Source: Cricetomys ansorgei (Eukaryota > Chordata > Mammalia > Rodentia > Nesomyidae). From it: DNA of 64,000 nucleotides. Position numbers and translations under genes: made by a program. Below are positions 55,277 through 64,000 of the stretch, in pieces; within the stretch, counting starts at the first letter, position 1; every line of letters starts with the position of its first letter. The notes under the pieces were generated by a model. The model searched no databases and was not told where the DNA came from. It was given only the letters and a program-made list of their open reading frames with translations. The stretch is taken from assembly GCA_026225945.1 (NCBI GenBank), contig JAMJFZ010002307.1:3861001-3925000 (forward strand), read 5' to 3'.

Positions 55277-55619
55277 AATTGTATTTGTGGGTTAATGATT
55301 TCAATGAAGGTCACATGATTGTGCCACAGTGAATTTCACATGAATGTCAATGAGTTGATTGATGAATATTTTTTATTTATTGATGAATAAATGAATGACT
55401 AGTTAAATGAATGTATTTATGCATTTAGATAGATAGACGAGTGACCAAATGATAGAAAACTCAGAATTAGGGGATTGTAGGTAACAAACGCAAACAACTG
55501 CCACCAATCACCATGTGCATGATGTATACGCTCATGAGGTCATGCCAACAAACACATGAATGCTTTGGCCCTTGAAGTACTGTTTACATTTATAAAATAA
55601 CGTTTATAATTAATTTCAA
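55277..55619. repeat. Degenerate AATG-type tract in plain sequence
   Basis: 'ttgatgaataaatgaatgac' and 'ttaaatgaatgtatttatgc' at 55378-55430 form an imperfect AATG/AATA tract, followed by a short GATA run ('tagatagatag'). Confidence 0.55.
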
Positions 55620-55880
55620 AATAATTTTTAAAAATCTACCTATCAAGCAGCTCCAATGTTTCATTCTCTGTTTGCAGCCTGCCAACTTTCAATCTAGTGT
55701 GTCACTGGACGTTCTTGCCCAGGGTGACAGACAGAAGAGGGGCTCCTCTATCCCAGTTAATCCACTGGAGTTTCCGAAGGACTGTTTCAAAACTAATAGA
55801 GCCTGTGGGTTTGCTGGAACAAGTATATTGTTATAAAAGCGGCTCCTTTGAAGGGACAGCCCCATTTATGCTATGTTTTT
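55620..55880. promoter_or_regulatory. Candidate conserved non-coding element
   Basis: Repeat-free with 'acctatcaagcagctcc', 'cagttaatccactgg', 'tttccgaagg' and 'ttataaaagcggctcc'. The TAATCC core is an Otx/Pitx-type site. Inference only. Confidence 0.3.
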
Positions 55881-57019
55881 AAAAAAAAACAAACTCATCA
55901 AGCTATTCATCACACACAGCACAGCTAGCATTGATAGTATAAACCTTCACAAAGCTTACCTCACCAAGAACGTTAAAATTGAGTATTGATGGATTTCTAT
56001 AAAATCGATACATTTTCCCATGTATATTTATTCTGAGTAAACTCGAATTTCCCCATACCCTCTAAGCAGGGATAATTCAGACTGAGGTAGTCTATGAGGT
56101 ATTTTTCTGGAAAGAATAAAATTCTGAAAAATTGAACACATAGTACTGATGGTTTGTCAATGGCCAGAGGATCAAGGATTTTTGCTTCATTAAATATTGC
56201 TACTCCATTAGCTATTGTGGTGTAAAGCAAGGAGACGGTGCAGAGCCTCCTTCAGCATCTTGCCCCCTTTTATGGGAGTGTTAGCATGACCTATATGGTA
56301 ATTAATTCCATAAAATCATTTGAAAGGTTTTGTTTTCTAAATGTGGTGGCTTTTTCTCTTAAGAAAATGAAAAAAAAAAACACACACACACACACACACA
56401 CAAAACTGACCTTGGTAGAAACTGCCTTTACTTAAATAAGTAGTTCACCTCTAACCTGAATCTTAAAAACTTGAACAAATAGAAGACAAAGTACATTTTC
56501 TGAATTAGTAAACACTAAAAAATATCACATGCTACCTTTCTTTGGAATTTGGGATTATTTCATAGTGCAGAATCAACAGAAGGATAAAAGACTGGGACAC
56601 ACTATTCTTGACGGATGTAGAAACCCCAGTGCAGGTGGCATTACCCACCTTGCTGGTTACTTTGTTAAAGCAAGAAACACTGGTGCTTCTTGGAGTCATA
56701 TGACATAGGGCTTGAGGGAGATCACTTAGCTGACAATTTATTTTTCTACAGTGATACAGGCAGGGCTCATTACAGATTTCTGTAAGTACTAGTCACCACT
56801 GGTGCAAATCAGTTACTGCAGCTGTTAGCCCCTGGGATAACTGATCTGAACCATTTCTGCAGCGGACCCCACCCAACCCATCTAGGTTGGCATTCACCAC
56901 ATTGTACCACTCTGCCACCACCCACAAAGCGTGCTTTAGACATTGCATGGAAAATGTGCCTGCTAAGTTTTACCTGTTAGGAAGTGAGCCGTATTCCTCT
57001 GAGAGACAGCTTTCTTTGT
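55881..57019. other. No gene recognised; short CA run
   Basis: Contains an A11 run joined to (CA)n at 56370-56401 and otherwise unassigned sequence. Confidence 0.45.
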
Positions 57020-57225
57020 ATTTAAGCTATTATTTTAATTAAGCTTAAAATGTTTTCAGAGTGAAACTTTAATACAGCTTACCTGTTTTCAAAGTTGTGC
57101 TGTGTCTAAATGTATCACGCTAACCAGCTGTGACTCTGAGCACAGATTAAGCTAGTGCGCATCTTAATGTTCGGATTGCAATCAAATATTAATATATTTA
57201 GAGGAATTAAAGAATGAATGGCATA
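57020..57225. promoter_or_regulatory. Candidate conserved non-coding element, homeodomain-rich
   Basis: Dense with 'ttttaattaagctta', 'atcacgctaaccagctgtg', 'agattaagctagtgcgcatc', 'gttcggattgcaatcaaata' and 'ttaatatattta'. It joins TAATTA and GCAATCA-type sites with an E box (CAGCTG) and kept CpGs. This is the composition of many vertebrate enhancers. No alignment was possible. Confidence 0.4.
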
Positions 57226-57654
57226 TGTAAGGCTTCTAACATGCAACCAAAGCTCCAAGGAAGTGACAGGAGATCCAAGAGATCAATGGAGACGGAAGGA
57301 GGCTGTGGCAGAGTCTGGAATAGAGCAGCAAGGTGTTGTCAGAGCACTCACAGACAGCGCTGCTGAACTGCAATGTCGTGTTACAGGCTGATCGTCATCA
57401 CGCACAACTGTCTTAGGACCTGAAACAGTGAGAAGGAGTTGGATATTGTTCATATCACAGTTCACCGATCACTTCATGTGATATAAAGCTCTTCTATTTG
57501 CAAAAGTATATTTTCTTTCAAATTTCAAGTCTTCAGTTGACTATTCCATGAGCAGATTTTTTCGACACCACAAGAAAAACACAATAACTTTGTAGATATG
57601 TTTTTCTTTTGTTCATGACAAATTCTCCTGTTCTTCCAAGAAGTCAAATTAAAC
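57226..57654. other. No recognised feature
   Basis: Mixed sequence; no repeat, exon or simple tract named. Confidence 0.4.
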
Positions 57655-57715
57655 TCGATGTCCTCTGCAAGAGCAGCAAATTCCCCTAACCACTGAGCTA
57701 TCTCCCAGGTCTCTG
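57655..57715 (-). repeat. B2 SINE head fragment, antisense
   Basis: 'cgatgtcctctgcaagagc' and 'cctaaccactgagctatctc' are the reverse complement of the B2 head ('gagatggctcagtggtta...gctcttgcagagg'). Confidence 0.65.
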
Positions 57716-58165
57716 AACATGCACTTACGTATTTGACCCTTTTAACTCAAAAATGAGACTATAGACATCTTTCTCAAGGTAAAAACTATCCATCAACCTT
57801 TTAAGATGCATCCCAAGTATTATATTGGCTGAGTTGTCAGGTTAACAGTTCCCCTGGCATTGCATATTTAGCTTGTTTAAAAATCTTCTTTGCTTTTTGA
57901 AGAGACTGAGCTTCAATGAGCACAGCTTTCCTGACTTACTCTCCACAGTTCTCTGTTTAGTCATGCTTTGTAGTGCTCACACATAAGACTTTACGACCAC
58001 CAAATCAGCCTATTCAATCTGTCTAATGGTCAGTAGAAGGCTGTGGACAGGGCTGCTGATGGCTTGTATCTCTGACTACCACAGAAAGTCAAGCAGCCTT
58101 TCAGGCCTGGCATTAGCAGGTGCTTCCACCTGCTAATAGCATGATTTGAGCAAAAGGGGACTCGT
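57716..58165. other. No recognised feature
   Basis: Nothing named; 'cacctgctaatag' and 'ggcattagcaggtgcttcc' around 58108-58140 form a short inverted pair (agcaggtg/cacctgct). Confidence 0.4.
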
Positions 58166-58166
58166 G

Positions 58167-58193
58167 TGTTTTGTTTTGTTTTGTTTTGTTTTT
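58167..58193. repeat. (TTTTG)n tract
   Basis: Five GTTTT units in a row. Confidence 0.92.
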
Positions 58194-58466
58194 ATATCAG
58201 AAGGAATCTTGAGAATTGGTGTGTAGAGTTAATGCTGCTATTGTTTTTATACATTCCAAAGAAATAAATATGGGGGGGTGGATTCCTACAAACTGCCTGC
58301 ATGTGGTAAGCAAGGGCCATTGCAGGGAGCTCATTTCCCACTTTTGCTGGCTGTTCGTCTAGAAGATAAAGGGTGGATTTGTTCTTGAGAGTGACTGACA
58401 GAGCGACTGGGAAGGTGAATGTACTTTCAGATAAACATGTGCTGTTATTGTTGCTGTTGGTAGTGG

Positions 58467-58543
58467 TATGTGTGTGTTTGTGTGTGTGTCTGTGTGTAAG
58501 TGTGTATGTGTGAGACAGACAGACAGACAGAGACAGAGACACA
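58467..58543. repeat. (TG)n then (CAGA)n microsatellite
   Basis: Imperfect TG run to about 58512, then 'gacagacagacagacagag' units. The 116-codon - frame at 58192-58542 starts in it and is an artefact at its N-terminal part. Confidence 0.93.
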
Positions 58544-58654
58544 CCTAAAGATTATTTGAAAACAGGCATTTCATTTGTTAACAATCTAGTGTAGTAACAA
58601 TAAGTAACAATAGCCCTTATACATTTCACAGGCCAGTATCATTCCTTGTTGTTG

Positions 58655-58875
58655 CTGTTTTATTTAGTTAAGACAGGATCTCATGTATCCCAGGCTGGCC
58701 CCACTCTTACTATGTAGCCAAGGATGACTTTGAACTCCTGATCATCATGCCTCCACTTTCTCAGGACTGACAGGCGCATGTGGCCGTACCTGCATTATAC
58801 AGTGCTGGGGACTGAGCCTAGGAACTGGTGCATTCCATGTCAGTACTCAACCAACCGAGCTCTGTTCCTGGCTCC
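58655..58875 (-). repeat. B4/RSINE1-type SINE, antisense
   Basis: 'agttaagacaggatctcatg', 'cccaggctggccccactc', 'tactatgtagccaaggatg', 'actttgaactcctgatc', 'agtgctggggactgagcc' and 'caaccaaccgagctctg' show the full antisense B4/RSINE1, 7SL part left and tRNA part right. Confidence 0.86.
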
Positions 58876-59089
58876 AGGATCAGTTCTTTAACAAAAATTA
58901 AAGACAGCAATTAGTCTAGAATTTATTGTGCCTCAGAAATTCATGTGTCTCGTGTCTTAGAATTACTTTGCATTGAACAGAATGTTCTTTTCGGCCCTTG
59001 TTTCAGTGTGTGTGTTAGAGCAGAGTTCATTCACTAGGATCCAGGGAAGTTTGCAACTTGGGAATATATCAAGCTGCCATGGGCCTTTC

Positions 59090-59260
59090 TAGAAAACTCT
59101 TTTGGAAAACTCATATTCCTTTGAAACAGCAGTAATAAAAACAAAACCTGATTGTGATGTAATTATCAAGAAAGCCATATTTGTAATAAGGTTAATTAAA
59201 TTAGCTGCAGCCTTGAAACCTGAAACCTGTAAATATGCCAGTGAATCCATCCTGGCTTTA
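59090..59260. promoter_or_regulatory. Candidate conserved non-coding element
   Basis: 'gtaataaaaacaaaacctg', 'gtgatgtaattatcaag', 'gtaataaggttaattaaat' and 'tagctgcagccttgaaacc' concentrate TAATTA, TAATAAA and a TTAATTAA site in repeat-free sequence. A Hox/Pou-type enhancer is possible. Inference only. Confidence 0.36.
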
Positions 59261-60009
59261 TGAAGCCCAAGATTTCCCTCCCCACATGGCAGCTCAGTGC
59301 CAGAGATCCACAACGTCTGGCAATAAGAGTCAGTACATTATAAGAGGTAAGACAAATTTTAACAGGATTCAACTATGAACTGGAGGGCAAATCGTAAGAA
59401 AAGGCTTTGCCTAGGATGCTGCTGGTTAATGGAAAGCCACATGGGAGTCTCCGTGGAAGCAACAAAGGTTGCGATGCAAGCCTGCTGTTTGGATCAAGCA
59501 TCCTGGTTCTACCAGTGGTCCAGGAATCTGTGCACAACAGCCACTCCCCGCCAGGGTTTGCCCACACAGGGCGCAGGAGCACTGCACCATTTAACTCACC
59601 AGCATCTTCCGGCTCTAAGGCAAGCGCCACATCAGGAGTGAGTATGCAATAAAATAGAGCTAATTAAACATTTCAAAGGGAAACATTATTTTCACACTCA
59701 TTAGATATGATTACAGTTCTTTTTTTTCTCTCTCTCTCTCTCATGCCAGTGCTAAAGAGCACCGAAACTACCAGATCATTCTGCTTTTTCTGCTCAATAT
59801 TTTCTGCAAAATCTTATCAAATTACACAATGCTATCCCACTTTAAGACCCAAATCCAACTATGTTGACACATTTGGAAACTTTTAAATTCAAATTTAAGA
59901 TTATTTAAACAACAACGGTGCAACACCACAAACTGAATGCTCTCCTGTTGATAGGAAGTATTTGAAGTTATTGACATGTAGAATCTTTACTGGAGACACG
60001 TTTAAGGAC
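59261..60009. other. No gene recognised; short CT run
   Basis: Contains T8 then (CT)n at 59719-59743. Overlapping frames of 81-88 codons on both strands at 59373-59652 share a GC-richer patch but show no family or splice evidence. Confidence 0.38.
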
Positions 60010-60324
60010 TGTATTTGTTACACTTCTCATCACTGTGACAAAAATCAACTTCAGGAAGAAAGGGTTGGTTTGGGCTCCCAGGTTGAAGATAATGTTTTTT
60101 TCAGGGCAGATGAGGGATGAGTGAGATCACACCACACCCACTGTCAGAAGCAGAGAGGTAGGTGCTGGGGCTCAGCTCATTTCTGCTCTGTCTTGGACCA
60201 CAGCCATGGGACAGTGTTCATCTTGATTTAAACCAATCTGGAAATACCATCATAGACACACCCAGAGGTGTGTTGTCATGGCGATTCTGAATCCCATTGA
60301 GTTGACAAAGATGATTAAGCATCA
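60010..60324 (-). mobile_element. MaLR-like solo LTR, antisense (second type)
   Basis: 'cttctcatcactgtgacaaa', 'ccactgtcagaagcagagag', 'agacacacccagaggtgtg' and 'gattctgaatcccattgag' plus 'ttgacaaagatgattaagc' follow the same subtype as 41798. LTR class inferred from sister copies. Confidence 0.58.
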
Positions 60325-60919
60325 CAAGGGAATATCCTATACATTTTAAAATTAAGCTTTGAATGTGTCAGACCTCTACAAACCCTAAGTACCTGTGTTT
60401 CATAGGTGGGGATTCCAGAGTATAGTCTGACAGGACCAGAAGTAAGTGAGGATTGCCACTGGGTGTGACCACTCTGGGGCATCCCATCAGAGAGTAAGGG
60501 GAACACTATGGATCAAAGTCGTTGAAAGTTAGTCAGGTAACAATTCATAGCATGTGCAGGCAAACCATATTGGATCCGGTGATCCGTAGACAAAAGACCA
60601 ATGGCCTATGGGGTGCTGCAGTGTACTTCTAACTAATTAATGAAGAATAAAACACTATGAACTCCTCCAAAAGGGAGTCCTACCCAAGACATATGGCAAT
60701 TCCATTTCTATTTTTATTAATAAAAATCTAAAGGAATCAGCAAAGGTTTGAGATATGACATATACAGCGTAGGCAGTACCTATTGTGTGTGTTGTAAAAG
60801 AAATCTCCCGAGAGCCTCTAGCGATAGACAGACACTAAAGATACGGACAGTTTGAATATTTCTTAATGATTTATTTGAGATGCTTTTCCAGATCCTTTGA
60901 CGCTGTTAAGAGTTAAAAA
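60325..60919. other. No recognised feature
   Basis: Non-repetitive sequence; no exon or repeat named. Confidence 0.4.
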
Positions 60920-61285
60920 TAAAGGATGGGGGGAACGTATCAAAACATAGGAAGAGACAGTAAATGTAATTTGTTACATTTGGTCTTAAACAACAATAAA
61001 CCCACCAAACGTAACTATTTTCTTTTGCCTCTCGCCTCACATCCCATAACAGCGTACTTTGAGGAAAGGGAGAAATCGTTAGCACACCGGTTCTCTGCAC
61101 TCCTAATTAAAACCGGCGAGAAGTTTTCTCTGTGGCTCCCACCCCAGGCTCGAGGGCATAGACGGTATATTGTGTTCATTTCACCGTCCGAATTGTTCAG
61201 GAAGGAGTTGCCTTCAGACACCAAGCAACCATCAGGGCGCCCTCAGGACAATGCCGGCACACCAAGGCTGCTTTGAAAAACCTTT
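60920..61285 (+). promoter_or_regulatory. CpG-retaining conserved-looking block with 116-codon open frame
   Basis: Repeat-free and unusually rich in CpGs for this window, about a dozen in 300 bases ('caaacgtaac', 'cagcgtactt', 'aaatcgttagc', 'aaaaccggcgag', 'ggctcgagggc', 'tttcaccgtccgaattg', 'cagggcgccc'), with 'cctaattaaaacc' as a homeodomain-type core. A + frame at 60926-61276 stays open for 116 codons (it includes ITAYFEEREKSLAHRFSALL) and has no family that I know. No poly(A) tail, flanking duplication or splice pair is evident. Enhancer is the more likely reading; a small exon or retro-copy is the alternative. Confidence 0.38.
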
Positions 61286-62964
61286 ACACCAACGCCTGAT
61301 CCTCCTCCACCTCCTCAACACTACCGCCATCAAGTAAAGTTTTCTGAAAATGCAGAGAAGAGAATGCTTACTCAATTATAGAAATTATGGTTCTGATGTT
61401 ACAGTGAGCTTGGAAATAACTGATAGGCGAGACCACGTCCCACTAAGGTGGTTTCTCTACTTTCATTTTTACAAAGAATCCCAGCGCCTCCCTCAGTTGG
61501 ACTTTTGCGAAATAGACATTCCTTTCATGCATTCTCCCAAATATCTCTAACACTTTGTAAAAGGAAATTCACAGAAGATCATAGAAGTTCCCAGTGGCTT
61601 TAAAACTCTCCCCTGTCTTCCAGTTTCTCATCACTGATTCATATCTTTATTTGCCCAGCCAGCTGGGAAAATAAACATGGAATATCCTCCCTGTCCCTCA
61701 TGTTCTGTGTCACTGACACCTCATAGGACAGATAACAAGTTGCCAGACTTTTCCTTTGCCATGGTGTCTTGTGCTTTTCTTTGCTGCTTCTCTGGCGCCG
61801 CCATTTTCTCTTTTGGGATAAGGTTTGCCCTCAGAGCTCTGTTTAGACACTTGTGACCTCTGTGCCTTCATCCCCGAATGCTGGGATTGCGCCAGCCCCC
61901 AACACTGTCTTTTTACGGATCCTACTTATCCTACTGTACCCTGCTTTAGAAGTAGATGCCCTGTTCTTTTTTTTTCATTTGTCTTCACAGGAATTGTGTA
62001 ATTCCTGTGGTATTTTCCTGTAAAGAAGCCATGACAAAGGCATTTCTCTCCCTTCAAGGGCTCATCATTCCCACTGTGCCATAATGGCTCTGTGACATGG
62101 ATTCTCCTGTTCTCTTTTTTCACGAAGTCCTTGACCTTTCCTTCTGGCCTTACTTTACTGCTCAGTCTGTCCGCGTGTACATTTCACTGGTTCACAGCTC
62201 TCCCCTGCCCTGCATAGTTGTTGGCGATGATGTACACTGGCTTTCCGTGCCTCTCGTTAGCTACCCTGTCTCACACACCCTTATGTCAACGTCTGCCCTC
62301 CCCCTTAGGTAAAGCTACTCTCACAGCTCTGACCTTTCTCCCCTAACTTCACTCATCTTCTCTGTAGTAATTTCATCCAAATTAATGGCATCTACTTTCC
62401 AATGCTGACCCAAAATTTGCACCTTTGTCCCTACATTTCATATAAGATTATTTACCCAGTACTGTCGATTGAAGGTCACTAAAGCTGCTTAATTTCACAT
62501 TTCTAAGTTAGAATCATTCCTGTAGTCCAACCCCAAATCCATTCTTTTACGTTTTGGTTTTTAATGAATGAACCCACAACTTCCTCAGCATCTTTTGGAG
62601 CTCTTCAAGGTCATTTACTGACTGCTGTCAGCCAGATCCTCCTCTGGCGTACTCCTTACTCTGACAGAGTAAGCAGAAAACACCCGAGCCTACAGAAAGT
62701 GTGTGCTTTAGGAAAAGAGTACAATGAAGTTCTACACGTTGCAGGCTGCGGTTATGCTAGCTGTATGAAGGATCAGTTGACATATAATGAGCTGCACATA
62801 TTTGAATTCAGTATAAGATTTGAAAAGTATTGGCACGTGTCCAGATCCCTTTCTCACCACTAACAGTGAACATGCCCATCACCTCTGAGAGTTTATCCTG
62901 CCTCTGTCTGTTTTCTGTGACTTTAGATTTCTGTATTTCCTAGACTCTTATAGAACTGTGACTT
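61286..62964. other. Mostly unassigned; weak antisense B1 patch
   Basis: 'cccgaatgctgggattgcgcc' within 61820-61910 resembles an antisense B1/B4 remnant ('caatgctgggattacaggc'). The rest shows no repeat or exon. The 99-codon + frame at 62564-62863 has no family signal. Confidence 0.35.
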
Positions 62965-62992
62965 TACACACACACACACACACACACACACA
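62965..62992. repeat. (CA)n microsatellite
   Basis: Pure CA run of about 14 units. Confidence 0.96.
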
Positions 62993-63127
62993 TGATTTAT
63001 ACATTTTTCTTACAGAAAGGTAGGGTGGTCTAGTTTTTATACTCACATAATTATATAGGGTTATCTGTGTCTTTTTTTGTGTATTTACTATAAATTCCTG
63101 ATTTATACTAAAATATGCATCTTCTAG

Positions 63128-63353
63128 GTTTTTTGTTTAATTATTTATTTCATGTGTATGGGTATTTTTTCCTGCATGTATGTCCATGTACTACTTATGT
63201 GCCTAGTGCATGCTGAGGCCAAAAGAGGGTGTCAGATCCCCTGGGACTAGGGTTACAGATGGCTGGGAGCTACCATGTGAGTCCTAGAAATCAAACTAAG
63301 GTCCTTTGAAAGAGAAATTTGTGCTCTTAAGTGCTGAGCCATCTCTCCAGGGT
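63128..63353 (-). repeat. B2/B3-type SINE, antisense
   Basis: 'attatttatttcatgtgtat', 'ctgaggccaaaagagggtgtc', 'agatcccctgggactaggg', 'tgggagctaccatgtgag', 'cttaagtgctgagccatctc' and 'tccaggg' give a complete antisense B3. Confidence 0.9.
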
Positions 63354-63359
63354 TTTACA

Positions 63360-64000
63360 CTTAGACCTAAGGTCAGTTTAGTGTTAATATTTGCTTATTT
63401 TGCAAAGTGTGGATTGAAGTTCTTATTTTTCCACGTGACTTCTCCAGCTTCCTGGTCCTTATGTTGTTAACAGGATATTTTCTTCGTGGTGTCTCCTTCC
63501 TGTGGTTCTGCTAAAACCAGTTTTCTGTGTATGTAAGCTTCCATCTCTTAAGTTCTTCCCCGTAGGCTTGTGATCTACTTGGGTTTTAGTGCACTGGGTA
63601 TATTTGTTTTCCTCAAAGCAGCTATGGCTGTTCCATCATGTTCACATTTTTGTTTCAATTTTGTAATACATTTTGCAATTTCTACCAAGAAAAGCTCATG
63701 AGATTTTCCACAGGATTGTGCAGGAATAGCTTGTAGTCCATAGAATGACTTGGTTTAGGATCACCTTTGAGTCTTTTTAGCAGAGAACAAATCCCTCTCT
63801 CTGCAATTCCTTCAGTAATAGTTTTCATACTTAGGAATATACTTGAAAAATCTTGTCCATTTTTGTCACATAAATTCCTAGGTAATTAGTTGTTTCGATG
63901 CGATTGGAAATGACCGTGCATTTTAAACATCAGTTTTCTGCATTTGCTTTGGTAATGAACGCAGTGAATTTGTTTTTATTACTTTTCAACTGTGCATCCC
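63360..64000 (-). repeat. Old L1 fragment, antisense (ORF2), runs off the edge
   Basis: 'ttgcaatttctaccaagaaa', 'ctcatgagattttccacag', 'ggattgtgcaggaatagc', 'ccatagaatgacttgg', 'tcacataaattcctaggtaa' and 'gcgattggaaatgacc' follow the reverse complement of mammalian L1 ORF2 near its end. Frequent stops and gaps mark it as dead. It continues past base 64000. Confidence 0.68.

Overview
This window reads as nuclear DNA of a muroid rodent (mouse, rat, vole or hamster group). The evidence is the set of short interspersed repeats on both strands: B1, B2/B3-type, B4/RSINE1-type and ID-type SINEs, with rodent MaLR-like solo LTRs. Older mammalian repeats (MIR, L1 fragments) and many long (CA)n/(TG)n microsatellites fill in the rest. 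I could not settle the species. Nothing looks bacterial, viral or plasmid, and there is no operon, CRISPR array, rRNA or tRNA gene.

No complete protein-coding gene is visible. Almost every open frame is a chance frame inside a repeat or a CA/TG tract. The best coding candidate is a 67-base exon on the + strand at 5683-5749, with a good branch point and polypyrimidine tract, AG and GT borders and an open frame. If real, the window is mostly intron of a large gene. A second, weaker candidate is a 198-base exon-like open block on the - strand at 23721-23918. Two longer non-repeat open frames (20275-20673 and 60926-61276, both +) have no recognisable family.

Layout. 1-5.7 kb: MIR, B1 copies and an old antisense L1 split by a B1. 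5.7-20 kb: the exon candidate, two minisatellites, a local duplication, scattered SINEs and two conserved-element candidates. 20-33 kb: LTR remnants, SINEs, MIRs and a young B1 with a perfect 16-base target duplication. 33-46 kb: SINEs, an unclassified LTR-like block, G-rich and CA-rich tracts. 46-54 kb: MaLR-like solo LTRs, two of them with clean TG...CA ends and 5-base target duplications. 54-64 kb: an ID element, several AT-rich, CpG-retaining blocks that look like conserved non-coding elements, and an antisense L1 running off the right edge.

The general picture is a gene-poor or deep-intronic region whose likely function, if any, is regulatory. I found no previously undescribed biological system. 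The main leads are the exon candidates and the conserved-looking blocks, all of which need cross-species alignment to confirm. Repeat family names are assigned from memory of consensus features, not from a database search.
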